Positions 45,929-57,564 of a stretch of DNA of 64,000 nt are shown one piece after another. Both the position numbers and the translations under genes were made by a program. Each line of letters starts with the position of its first letter. Within the stretch, counting starts at the first letter, position 1. Source of the stretch: Cannabis sativa (Eukaryota; Streptophyta; Magnoliopsida; Rosales; Cannabaceae); NCBI RefSeq assembly GCF_029168945.1, contig NC_083605.1:39445280-39509279 (forward strand), in the 5' to 3' direction. The notes beneath the pieces were generated by a model that was not told where the DNA came from, did not search any database, and was given only the letters and a program-made list of their open reading frames with translations.

Positions 45929-48028
45929 TGTAACACCCTAACTACCATAGGCGTATTACGTGATTTTTAAACATGCTGTGCAGCTCGTTGCTAATCAACG
46001 AGGTTTATGGAAAATGTGATTAATTAAAATTTTTGCTTTTTAATTAAACTTATAAAATATTTATACTGTGAGTCGACAGACTCAGTAAGAAAAGCATAAA
46101 AAGTACTCATACATAAATCCCGGTCATGATCAGACGCCCATACCCCTGATCATAACCCTAACTGCCGTGTCCAACACGATACTGAGTCCCCCTAACTGCC
46201 GTGTCCAACACGGTACTGAGTTCTGAACGTTCATAGGGACGGTACTATTGACAAGTAACAGCCTGATCGGTCGAACCGGTCATACTCCGGCTGCTGGTCA
46301 TACTCCAGCCTGTACCGACGTGTTACAGTATCAGCCTGATCGGTCGAACCGGTCATACTCCGCTTCTTCGGTCGTACTCCACTGCACATGCCGACGTGAT
46401 ACGTCAAATAGTACGGAACCACCAACCTAAGTGTCAGCCTGATCGGTCGAACCGGTCATACTCCGGCTGCTGGTCATACTCCAGCCTATACCGACGTGAC
46501 ACAGTTGGATGGTTCGAAGCCAACATACATAACTAATGTAATCTAACAGGCTTCCTACATGCACGCTAAACATGTAATCTACATATGCATACTGTTATAC
46601 TAATCTTACCTGGATTCCGAATTCAGGTGTGCCGGTCAACCTGACTGGAACTATCTGCACGGCAGATTACAGGCTCCTAAACCATAAAAATCACAACACT
46701 ATAAGTGATACGCTAAATCACTTCCCGGGGACTTAAACTAGGAACTAAAATTTTCCCTACCGATAAAAATTATGGCAATACCCCCAAAAACATAAAATCG
46801 AGGAAAACTAGGGTTCCTGAATTTTCCCCAACCGGAATTCCAGTTCTGGGAAATTTCAGAACCCCATCCGGAATTCCGGATGCACAACCGGAATTTCGGT
46901 TCCTCGCAGGCAGAACTTCAAAATTTCATAACTCATACAAATCCAACCCAATCACCTCAAACTTTCCAGACCTATTTTGTACAACCCAAATAACATTTCT
47001 AAAGCATTAAATCCACCCAGAATGTACAGAAATGAAAAGTGCCATTAAAGCCCAAGCTTTGAGTTCCAAAACTCAAACTTGGTTAAAATCAACAAACATG
47101 CATCCAGATCAGATTAAACCTACTTAATCATGCATATAAAAGCTTCTGAAAACACAAGAATTCATCCTCAACAAACACAGCAACAAAACACACAATTTCA
47201 TGTTGAAAACAAAACTTTTGCATAGAAAAACTTTAGCTTTACTCAACCTAACTATCATGCTTCACAAACAGCTCAAATCTCCTTAATTTAACATGCTTAA
47301 AACCCTGAAACAACATATAAACACAGCAACAACAGCCACCCCAAAACTAGCATGCAACCTACCATTTCTCTTTAAAAACTTTCAAGAAACATAAGAGAAA
47401 GATGAAGAAACTTTACCAACAATTAGAGATCACTAAATCTGGTCAAAATGAGCTTGAATCACCAAGAAAAACTCCACTTCCTTGCTGCTCAAGGAGGGCC
47501 GAAAATAGAGAGAGCTTGAGAGAAAAATTTTGCTTTTCTTTCTAATTTAATTTTTTTTTTCTAACTTTCTAAAATTTGACTAAATGAAATAAAAGCCACT
47601 TAATTCATTTTACTTCAGCCAACAATTAAAATCAAATAACATTTATTTTTCAATTTATAAAGTCACAAAAGATAAACTAACAATGGGGCGAAATGACCAT
47701 TTTGCCCCTTCACACTAAAATCACATAAATAACACTAAAGGGGTATTTTTGGGAAATTCTAAATTCCCGGCCATTCCCAAAATTCCCAATGTCTAATAAA
47801 CCGTCCCAAACTACTAACATACTAAGTTGTGATTTTTACTGAGCCAAACACCGAGTTCCAAAATACCGGGCACCGGAAATGCAAAATTATGAAAACTACT
47901 GAATGACATAAAATGCATCTCAGAATTCAATAATAACAGTATAAATAATTATTTAAATAGCTATAAATAATTTCATAATTAAACGTGATTAACTGCTAAT
48001 TTCCAAATTAAACTAAGCGGTCTTTACA
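45929..48028 (-). repeat. 5' LTR of element F
   Basis: On the minus strand it starts TGTAAAGACC at 48028 and ends TGTTACA at 45929. At 2.10 kb it is shorter than the 3' LTR because about 230 bp around 46066 are missing. It carries the GGTCATACTCC repeat units (46260-46490) and CCGGAATTCCGG-type palindromes near 46830-46900. Confidence 0.88.
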
Positions 48029-50184
48029 CGACCGGACTAAAAGATTCCTCATAGTCTACACCTTCTCTTTAGCTATAACCCTTAGCGACAAATGTAGCTT
48101 TGAAAGTTTCGATTTCGCCTCCAGCACCTCTTTTCTTCTTGTAAACCCATTTACATCCAATTGGACGATAATCATCAGGTGCGTCTACATATTCCCAGAC
48201 TTTGTTTTTTTTTCATGGAATCCATGCCGGCTGACCATTGTTTCTGTTCTGGACTTGTCATTGCCTGTTTATAGGTTAATGGATCGTCATCAATACTGTC
48301 ACCAACGACCATATTGATTTCACCATCCAAGCCATAACGAGATGGTTTTGTGGAAACCCTCCCACTACGTCGAGGAACCGTGATCTTCTAAACATGAACA
48401 TTAGTGGTAGATTTCTCAGTTGTATCAACTTGCAAAGGTTCAACCGAGGAAGTGGGATTATCCTCTACTTGAGTAGAAGAGGATGGAACATTAGAAGGAG
48501 TTATATGTGAAAGCATTTCCTCCAATGCTTCTTTGCTTTGTGGCTTGAAATTCTTCATATAGTCATCTTCAAGGAAAGTGGCATTTGTGGAAAGGAACAC
48601 TTTATCATCCTTGCGACTATAAAATAGTCCACCCCTAGTCTCCTTAGAATTTCCGACAAACATGCAAACCTCAGTTCGCTTTTCTAATTTTCCATCTTTT
48701 TTTCTTAAGACATGAGCAGGGAACCCCCAAGATTCTGTAATGGTGTAAACTATACGACCATTCCACAATTCTAAAGGTGTCTTAGGGACTGATTTAGATG
48801 GAACAACATTTAAAATGTCAGTTGCCATCTAAATAGCATATCCCCAGAAGGACGTAGGTAGAGTTGAGTAGCTAAGCATGGACCTAACCATTTCAAAAAG
48901 CGTGCAATTTATTCTTTCTGCAACTCCATTTTATTGTGGAGTGCTAGGAGCAGTCAATTGGGATTCAATTCCAAGTTCAATTAAATGATCTTTGAACATC
49001 ATATCCATATATTCTCCACCCCTATCAGTTCGCAAGATCTTTAAAATTTTACCCAATTAGTTTTTAGCCAATTGTAGAAATTACTGAAACTTTTCAAACG
49101 TTTCAGATTTCTTATGCATAAGGTAAATATGACTATATCTAGAGTAATCGTCAATAAAAGTGACAAAGTACTCATAACCACCTCTAGCTTTGACATTCAG
49201 TGGTCCACAAAGATCTGAATGTACTATACCTAGTGGTTCCTTGGCATGCTCTCCCTTTGCAGAGAAAGAACATTTTGTCATTTTTCCTTCTAGGCAAAAT
49301 TCACAAACTGGTAATTCACCTAAGGTGACATTTTTCAATGGACCACCTTTGGTTAACCTGTGAAGTCTATCATAGCCTATATAACCAAGACGTAAGTTCC
49401 ATAAATATGTTTCATCTTCACTATCAATCTTTTGCGTTTTGTGATTTTTAGGTTTAGGTACCTTAAACAGTTCCTTATGAAGCGCAAATGGTTCTTCTGG
49501 TCCTAGAACATAAAGCCCCTGTTCCATTGATGCAACAAAAATTTGAATGTCATTTCGAGAAATGGTAGAACCAGAACTTGAAAAGTCTAATTTGTATTGT
49601 TGCAACTGTAAGCATGAAATAGAAATCAAGTTTCTACTGAAATTTAGAATAAATAAGACATTGTCTAATTCCAAAATTCTGTTCTGAAACTTGAGTTTGG
49701 CTTTTCCTCTAGCTCTAACCGATACCATTTCGCCATTACCAACATTAAGTGTCAACTCTATGGATTTCAAATAATTCAAGTTTTCAAGCAATTGAAATGA
49801 TCAACTGACATAGTTTGTAGATCCAGAATCAAGAATCCAGATGGATTTATCATTCTCTAGAACACATGATTCAAAAATTAAGGCATCATTGCTTAACCAT
49901 TTTTGGATTGTTCTTATTGCTGGTTCAATCTGTTGTGAAGGATAATCTGAGGAAGTGGAATTACTTTCTCTATTCTTCTCAACTAAGCTTGAAGTAATAG
50001 GATGGTCGGAGCAATGAACTCTCTACTCTTCAGATAAAACAATTCCCAGGTTAGCTGCTTTCTGGAATTTCCTGTTCATCATGAGCAACTGTGAGGTGAT
50101 ACTCTGACTAGGAGTCATCTTCACACTTTGAAGTTCATTCCTAAAGGCATATTCTAGATGAGGATTGGGGTGTGGGTTGTACAT
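48029..50184 (-). pseudogene. Element D copia gag start, protease, integrase and RT first part
   Basis: The minus strand starts at ATG 50184 (MYNPHPNPHLEYAF), eight bases after a 3' splice-like TTTTTTGCAG. A Gag remnant of about 55 residues ends in a stop, and no zinc knuckle is seen, so most of gag is deleted. Protease shows WILDSGSTNYVS with a stop after it. Integrase shows CEFCLEGKMTKCSF, HSDLCGPLNVKARGGYEYF, ILRTDRGGEYMD, and a stop in PQ-stop-NGVAER. The linker and the start of RT (RRSGRVSTKPSRYGL, then KQWSAGMDSMKKK) follow with several stops and frameshifts until F interrupts at SPV. The rest is at 7651-8958. Shared with A-C are the leader and ends, so a live relative could be their helper. 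Confidence 0.8.
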
Positions 50185-50191
50185 TTTGACA

Positions 50192-53100
50192 CTGCAAAAA
50201 TCAATAAACAAAAATAAATTATTGGTTTAATAATTTCATACAAAAATTTAGAAAATAACAAGTAAAGAAAATATGTTTACAAAAATACCAGAAACTAAAC
50301 ATATGTATTATTTTTCAAGGTTTCCAACATAATGAAATACAGTGTTCCAGTAGGCGAGAGTCAAAAATAACATTAGTTGAATAGAGTAATCAGCTCATCT
50401 AAAATGGACACTATTTTACCAACCTTTTATTCGATCAAAATGAGAATCCAACGTTGTCCCAGTAGGCGAGAGTCAATGTTATTCTCATTTTATGAGCTTC
50501 TGACATGGTTTCATATTCTATAAATTTATCTCTAAGTAGTCACCTTAGGGGAGAGTCTAATAGACACGAAAACTTACAAAATACTTATCATATGAGATCT
50601 TACGGTGTTAAATGCTTTCAACGAATAACCATCCATAAGGGGGACGAAGTCTAGCGTCTCCAGGTTATATTGAAAATATTTAACTATTGTAAGACCAACA
50701 ATGGAGATCGAATATCTCTTGATTAAAGCTCATTATTTAAAATAATTTTTTTTAATTTAATCATTTATTTTAATCCATATATTTTAATAATGAAAATTAC
50801 TTAATTTAAGTTGATCCAAAATTAATTAAGAATTAATTTCAACTTTAATTTCATTTTCAAATTTAATTTTTTAAAATCATTATATAATAATATATAGAAT
50901 TTGAAAATATTAAAATATAATAAAATAAGTATTTGAAAAATATTTAAATTATGTTGTTCAAAAATAATAAAATTTTCAACTTAAATTATTTTTGAAAAAA
51001 TTTAATTAAATAACAAATTAAGTATCTTGAACTAATCAACATTAATTTGAAAAATATTCTATTTTAAGTTGATCCAAAAATAATAAATTTTCGACTTAAA
51101 ACAATATTTAAAGAATATTTCAATCACTAATTTCCTACAATATCTCAACTTAATTATGAATTTCAACAATATTCAAATTCAAGTTGATCCAAAATTAGTT
51201 ATTTAAAGTTATAAATAACTAATTTTCAACTTAAATATATTTCATGAAATATTAAATAATTAAGTATTTAGAAAAATCTAATTAGTTATTAATTCTTTAT
51301 TTAAATAAATACAGAAAAATACATCTAGTTTATCTTGAATTTAAATTTCATTAAACTAAATGTGTTTTTCTAAATTAATTTCAAAATAATCAAATGAAAA
51401 ATTAATTTCATATATTTCGATATTAATTATGTTGCTAATCAATTTTATTAGGTTAAACTAGTTTAATTAACCTAGTATAGTTATTCAATTCAAGCAAATG
51501 GGCCTTCACAGTTGGGGTTGTTCATGTGAGGGAGGGCTGGGTTCAGTATGTCGTACCCACTGCTATGGCCCCCTAACTCTCACACAAGGCCCAAAAGAGA
51601 GGAATTTAACCTTAATTTAAACAACTATTATTAATTGAATAGGCCTAAATTTTAATTGGGCCTAAACAAAATCTATCAAGTGTGATAATTTTATTTAGCA
51701 ACCTAGTCCATTTTAATTACAAAAATTAAATGGGCTCCCTATATGCATCTAAGCCCAAAGCAAACATAGGCTCACACAGGCACACTGATTTGGATGGATC
51801 CTATCATGTTACTAGGTTTATATACAGATGAAAGAAGATTGCAAAATTTACCTGTTACAAATTACTTATTTGACCTATTGACAATTGAACCATTGGTTAA
51901 AATCAGATCATTGGATCTGTCAACAAGTTAACCATGGCAAATTAGATCAAACAATAATAGGTTTTATAAAACTTGTTTTAATAATAAACAATATAGAACA
52001 CACACATGCAACAAATTGGATAGTTGGATATAGGATTAATTTAATTTAAATTAATTAAATAATTAATTAATTTTTAAAATATTAAATAATAAAATATTTT
52101 TTTTCGAAAATTCAAATTAAATTAAATAATTAATTTCAAAAAATTAAACTTATAAATTTGAAAAATTAGGTTTTCAACAAACCTAAATATCTATTCAAAA
52201 ATGTTAACAACTTTTCAAATTTAAAGTTGTTTTAAAAAAATAAAATTAAATATCCAATAAATTAAAATGACAAATAAATATTATTTATCTAATTTTATAA
52301 TTTAATATAAATAAAATAACAAAATTTTGAAAGTTAGCAAAAAAATCTTGTAACAATATAAAATTTCTTGATTAAAATAATTTAATTTTAATTTCAAATA
52401 AGGTTATTTTATAAAAAATTAATTAAATAATTTTAAAAAAAAAATAAATATCTCACCTTAAATTTGAAATAAGATAAAATAATTAAATTTTAAAAATAAG
52501 ATAACAAACTAAGCAAGAAGATAGATTTTTACCTATTTTCAAGGTTCAAATATCACTAATATCTTAAATTAATTAATAAAAATATTAATTAATTTAATTC
52601 TCATAATTAGGTTTGAAATATGAAAAATAAAAAATCTAAATACAAAACTACACAAAAAAATTGAAATTAATTCCATGAAAAAGCATGAAAAAATGAAAAA
52701 ATTGAAATAAAAAATGGATTTGGTGCAGATGGTATGCATTTGCATACCATCTGCGCGCGCGCACTAAGAAAGAGCTGGTCGAGAAAACTCGGCACTGGAG
52801 GCTTCACGCAGCCTTTCCGCACGTGGAATGGGGAAATCAGACAACTCCGTGCGTGTTTCTTCGGACATTCAGTATCTGAACACGGACCTGACCGAGTGAA
52901 ACTCGGTGTCCGTGCGCGTGTGTGATGTGCAGCCGATTTTAGATTTTTTTTTAAAATTTTTAAAAAATCATAACTAATTCAAATAAAATCTAAATTGAGT
53001 TCTATAAAAAAGTGAATTGTTTAATTTTTTCCATACTATCCAATAAAAATGATTCCAGAACAAAAATCCAATTATTTTATGTAAAATTTTGCAAACATTA

Positions 53101-53198
53101 ATCAATCACCAATAAACACATAGATCAACGTGAATCACATCCAAATCACACATACATCGTTTTAAATTCATATTACTTGAAAGTAAATCAATTAACAT
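50192..53198 (-). other. Long AT-rich leader of element D with conserved islands
   Basis: Three kb between primer site and gag show no gene. Read on the minus strand, islands shared with B and C are a splice-flanked block at 51852-51916 (ACAG before, GTAAAT after), the GTACGACATACTGAACCC block at 51539-51556, and the motif pair at 50455-50474 and 50343-50362, with CTACTGGGAC/CTACTGGAAC in place of CTAAACGGGAC. A 3' splice-like TTTTTTGCAG ends at 50192. A GC-rich island at about 52720-52935 with strong hairpins is peculiar to D. Confidence 0.5.
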
Positions 53199-53211
53199 GG
53201 CTCTGAGGCCA
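53199..53211 (-). other. Primer-binding site of element D, two mismatches
   Basis: Minus-strand TGGCCTCAGAGCC lies two bases after the 5' LTR. It differs from TGGTATCAGAGCC at two positions, consistent with an older copy. Confidence 0.65.
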
Positions 53212-53213
53212 AT

Positions 53214-55083
53214 TGTTGGAATATATTTTACTAGGATCTAGATTTACTAACAAGTATGTTTTTAACATCCCAATATGAATTTCTAAAACGATGAAAATAA
53301 ACACATAAAAGGTATGAGAAACCTTACAGTGGTTGCAGAGGAATTAAATGAGTCCTCCAGCTTAAATCTCTAACCCTTGTGTTCTTTCTGTAGCAGAGTA
53401 TAACCAAGATCTGAGCCCGATTCTCCTTCTTGTTGTTTGGATTCTTCATAGTCTTACATACTATGATTGAGGACCAACTTGTTATGTGTGGGCATGTTCT
53501 CAATCACTAATGGGTTAATTTTAGTTTGTGAAGAAGACAATGGATTTCGAATTGAAGAAGAAGAAAAGAAAGAGGTCCCATAAACCTAGAGAGAAAACTA
53601 CGTGTTTAGCTTTGGAGGCATTCGTTGGATAATGAGACCATAGCCTTCCTTTTATACTAAATTCCAATAGGGTTAGGGATGAATTATTAGGAATAAAAAA
53701 AATTGATAAAATTAGAGCAAAAAGGGCACATGGTGGCCGACCACTTAATGGGCCCCACACAAGTTAGATTTTTGCCATTTTTCTCAACTATTTTATCTAC
53801 TTTTCACAAATACTATTTTTTGCACTTTCAACCCTATAAATGCCAAAACTATTTATTTAATAATTAAAATAATCATCAAATAAAATTGCATTTATAATAT
53901 TTATTAATTAGACTCCACAAAGTCTCTTAATTAATAAATTAACCCTAAATTTCCATTTCTTCACAATAAAGCCATAACATAGTGAAAATTCATAAACTAG
54001 ACATAGTCTAATTTTAGAATTAAAATCAATTAATTAAGTCTTTCAAGCAGTTTGTCTCAACTAGTATGGGGACCATGGGCCTATATAACCAAGCTTCCAA
54101 TAAGCAGATCTAGAATTTACCAAGTAAATTCACTAACTTATCAATTCCTCGTTGAACCACTAACTTGGAATTGCACTCTCAGTTACATAGAACGCTCTAT
54201 ATGTTCCACGATATAGATACGCTATTAATTATCCATTGTTATAATCCCAATAATCAATGATCCTCTATAGATGATTTACATTATATAGGGACAAAATTAC
54301 TGTTACACCCTTTCAATGTATTTTATCCTTAAAACACTTAGCCACCTATAAATGATATTTTAGTGAAATAATATAATCACTAAAATGAGCGCTCTATCAT
54401 TTATCTCTATTTAGCCAAGCTCGAAGGAAATCATCGTTTCACTTCTATGTCTGGATAGAAGCTATAGATTCCATATCTATGATTAGCACTCCCACTCAAT
54501 TGTACTACCATGTTCCCAAAATATACATATCACGCGGACCGAAAGGTAGGCTTAACTAACAAATCAAAGAACACAAATAACACTCTCGAGATCGAACCTC
54601 ACCATCTAAGGTTTGAGATCATTTGATCTAGGATCAACTAGGTAATATTGAATTGAATAGATATTACGGTAAAATTATCATATCTTGTTCAAGTTCAATA
54701 TTGGTCTCTTCCGATGCATACTCCATACATCCAACCGAAGCTTACTTTAACCAATGCCCTGGAAAGGACATAACACTTATCCAAGGTGCAAGTATATTAC
54801 GTTGTAGATTATCATATTAGTTAAACCCTGTGTACTGATAAATCTAGGAATACATTTAATCACAAAATCTTGTTTACTTTCCACTTTGTTGACAACACAA
54901 TAAACAAGAATATCAGTGTGATAAGGGTTTGGATGAATTTATTAATTAAATAAGTAAATAAATGATCACATGAACCAAATAACACATTAAACAAGGAATG
55001 AAATTAAATTTGTTTCTTTATTGATAATTGAATAGAAAAAATTACATGGAAATAGAGTTTTATTTAGGGCACAAAGCCCAACA
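53214..55083 (-). repeat. 5' LTR of element D
   Basis: On the minus strand it starts TGTTGGGCTTTGTGCCC at 55083 and ends TATTCCAACA at 53214. A TATA-like TATAAAA (minus) lies at 53650-53656. It matches 5755-7622 with scattered changes. The opening resembles the LTR starts of A, B and C (TGTTRGGYTTTRTGCCC). Confidence 0.88.
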
Positions 55084-55260
55084 CCCAGCTAGAGGGGAAG
55101 TCACTCCATGGCCCATAGTAGATGGTTGTTTATTGACCTACTCGGGGTTTGTCCTTGGTGGTCCTCTCGTGTTTCCAGGAGTCTGCACGTTGGAATCTGC
55201 CACCATCTAGTCGCCCTTATCAGCAAGGCCTCTACGATTTTGTACCACCATCCTGTATGC
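55084..55260 (-). pseudogene. Element G remnant, right part
   Basis: Minus-strand coding-like sequence (MVADSNVQTPGNTRGPP, a stop, then VNKQPSTMGHGVTSPL) leads toward the D insertion and continues at 4972-5754. It would be the N-terminus of the same Gag-like protein. I cannot identify the family. Confidence 0.4.
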
Positions 55261-56040
55261 CTATCAAAACTTAAGATAAAAAACTTGTGTTTTTACTCTC
55301 AGTGAAAGAACCAAAATATTGACCTCGCTTTTTAGCTACCGACAATGAGTCAATTAATAAGTGATTAATAATATAATTAAAAGAGAACAAAAATGATAAA
55401 GTAAAAAGAACACAAAATTTAAAGAGGTTCAGCCCCATGAGCGTGGTAATAGCCTATTCCCCTTGTATTGTATTAACTTAAGAGAAGGTACAAAGTGTTC
55501 TTCCTCTTTGGAAGCTCTTACAATTGATCTCTGAGTAACTCTCTTAGATCACTATTTTCTCTCTAGAATCTTTCTCTTTGAAGAAATTCTTTCCATCCCC
55601 CTCATAGTGAGGCTAGATCACTATTTATAGGGGCTTAATGCATGAGAGATTGTTTCCTATTTGCTTACAATGCGTAAAATAGGAAATTACAAGGATTATA
55701 GAATTACAATACACGAAATAAGAAACTGAAACAGGTTGCCATATTTCTTTGACTCAATCCCACGATTATAGAGATTGTTTTCGTGTCTTGACATTACAAT
55801 ATCATTCTGAAGTAATTATCTCTTGTAAGTAGCTCGGCACAATAGACTTCTACCTGGTCGGATGTTCTATCTACCATTCTGATCGGGTAATCGACAATTA
55901 TAGATGCTGATGAATTATGCGCAGGATGTTAGGGACATTCACCTCCGCCCAGGTATCAGAAATGTGAGACATGTGTCGCTCGATCCTCTTGCCACGTCAA
56001 TGTGTAAAAAATAGGATAACAGGCTTCAAAAACCCACAAA
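55261..56040 (-). repeat. LTR-like sequence probably belonging to element G
   Basis: No gene is seen. Read on the minus strand there is a TATA box in CCCCTATAAATAGTG (about 55619-55633), followed by a pyrimidine-rich stretch, then the start of the G frame. That is the layout of U3-R-U5 before gag. No clear primer site was found and the outer end is not fixed. It is a weak call. Confidence 0.35.
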
Positions 56041-56148
56041 ATAGGGCGAAAATATTATATATTCTCATATTATTGTGGGTAATTAACCTATTTATTATTT
56101 ATTATTTTATTATGTAAATAATATTTTACAGTTCCTATTTTTTAGGGA

Positions 56149-56460
56149 TGTTAGGTTATTATCTTGATGTAAGCTCTTTTATATAAAGAGCATTAGCCTA
56201 ATCCTAATTTCTCTAAGTCTAAAAAGGCTCTAGCTCCCTAAAGCTCTTAACTCTAAGTCTGGAACTCTAATTCTCTCTTCTCTTCTCTCATACACACCGT
56301 AGGATCTCTCACTCTCTTACTTGAGATTTGATTACTTGGTTCATATATTGTAATCTTAAGAGACCTGCTTCAGATTCAACAACCCTTGTGATCTAAGTTG
56401 TATAATCTCTTTTACTTTTCTATTCTTATTGTGTAAAGTAGTAAGCATCAGTAATAAATA
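56149..56460 (+). repeat. Possible truncated or solo LTR, plus strand
   Basis: From TGTTAGGTTATTATC there is a TATA box (TTTATATAAAGAG) inside a perfect inverted repeat at 56173-56191, then a CT-rich stretch as in LTR R-U5 regions. No second copy, TSD or right terminus was found in the window. It may instead be an unrelated AT-rich repeat. Confidence 0.3.
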
Positions 56461-57564
56461 CAATTCCGTTGTCGATTTGCCAAATCTGAGATCAATAGGT
56501 AATATTCAGTAAAAGTGCACTTATATTTACATATATGTAAAAGTAAAAGAAGAAATAATCATAGATAGTATAAATGTAAAGATAAGTGTATCACCGTAAT
56601 AATGTAATATCTATTCTATGAAATTTGTGGCTATGTAACAGAATTCTTGGTTTAACGATAATTTTTGGGTTTTTCTACGTTAACTTAACAGAATATCCAA
56701 TTACTTAACAGAATATTCTTTATCAATTTTATAATATTATTATATATATTTAAAAATAAAAATTATACAAATATTTTATATAAAATACTTAAGATATTAT
56801 CGATATTTTTAATTATATTTTTAAAGTTATTGGTTTAAATTTAAATTAAAATAAAAAAAAGTTATCTTCTATACAATAAAAGTACTTGCTAGAAAATGTA
56901 ATTCTCTATCTTCTATACAATAGGATTGTCTGTCTTGTGGTCACCATATGACAAACTTTTTTCATGCCCTAGCTAGGTTGACATTGTTAAACGTGCTTTA
57001 CACCATATAATTAAGCATACATATAATTGCATTCAAATGATATCCAATGTAGCAATAGTTATAAAAAATTCTTAAGGATTAAAATATCAATCTGTTTCAA
57101 AAATTAAAAAAAAAAATACACTACCTAACTAAAAAAAATTATATACATGTATTGCGCTTAACATCACTTAATTGAATTTAATTAAAAAGAAAATTAATTA
57201 TACGTGCATTGCATGTAACATCAACCTAATCTTATACATATATATATTTATAGTTTATTGTGTAATATTTGTTAAGGTATATTTCAACATTTATGTTCTT
57301 CAAATTATTTATTTTCTTTCTACTATTTGCCCTTTGTGGACAAATTTTATGAGTCTATACACCATCACTTGAAAACTTCTACTATAAATTAATTTCAATT
57401 ACAATACCCATTCATATTTAACCGGCCTATAAACCTAAATAGAAAATATTATGGTTTGCACCAAATTTTGCATTTTCCAAACAATACCTATGGATAAGAA
57501 TTTGAGCAATTTTGTCCTTTTGCCATTTATATAGAAAGTTAATAACACTATTCTCGTCACATGA
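56461..57564. other. AT-rich intergenic stretch downstream of the bHLH gene
   Basis: About 1.1 kb without a supported gene. It must hold the 3' UTR and polyadenylation region of the bHLH gene at its right end, but I cannot place the cleavage site. The 66-residue frame at 57172-57372 is low-complexity and hydrophobic by base composition and is not called. Confidence 0.4.

Larger units (their letters stand above)
8959..48028 (-). mobile_element. Element F: Ty3/gypsy chromovirus, with E, B and C nested inside
   Basis: LTRs at 8959-11284 and 45929-48028 (ends TGTAAAG and TGTTACA read on the minus strand) bound a gypsy element on the minus strand. The TSD CGACC at 8954-8958 and 48029-48033 is perfect. 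Gag, protease, RT, RNase H, integrase and a C-terminal chromodomain-like part come in gypsy order, but in four blocks because E, B and C inserted into the coding part. Removing 12034-21469, 22467-32535 and 33721-43923 (each with one TSD copy) leaves about 9.3 kb, a normal size. The chromodomain-like tail suggests the Tekay/Del group of chromoviruses. It carries frameshifts, lost its polypurine tract, and is inactive. Confidence 0.88.
5755..55083 (-). mobile_element. Element D: Ty1/copia retrotransposon, interrupted by element F
   Basis: Two 1.87 kb LTRs at 5755-7622 and 53214-55083 face the same way and flank one copia element on the minus strand. The internal part is split at 8958/48029 by element F, with the RT frame continuing across the CGACC duplication. 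From the right come the 5' LTR, primer site, AT-rich leader, short gag start, protease, integrase, RT (first part), then on the far left RT (rest), RNase H, polypurine tract and 3' LTR. The flanks CCTAG (5750-5754) and CCCAG (55084-55088) are a plausible TSD with one mismatch. Many stops and a changed RT active site show the element is dead. Confidence 0.85.

Noticed and set aside
52734..52925. Plus-strand frame of 63 residues in the D leader
   Set aside because: It is antisense to the element and arises from the GC-rich hairpin island, where stops are rare by composition.
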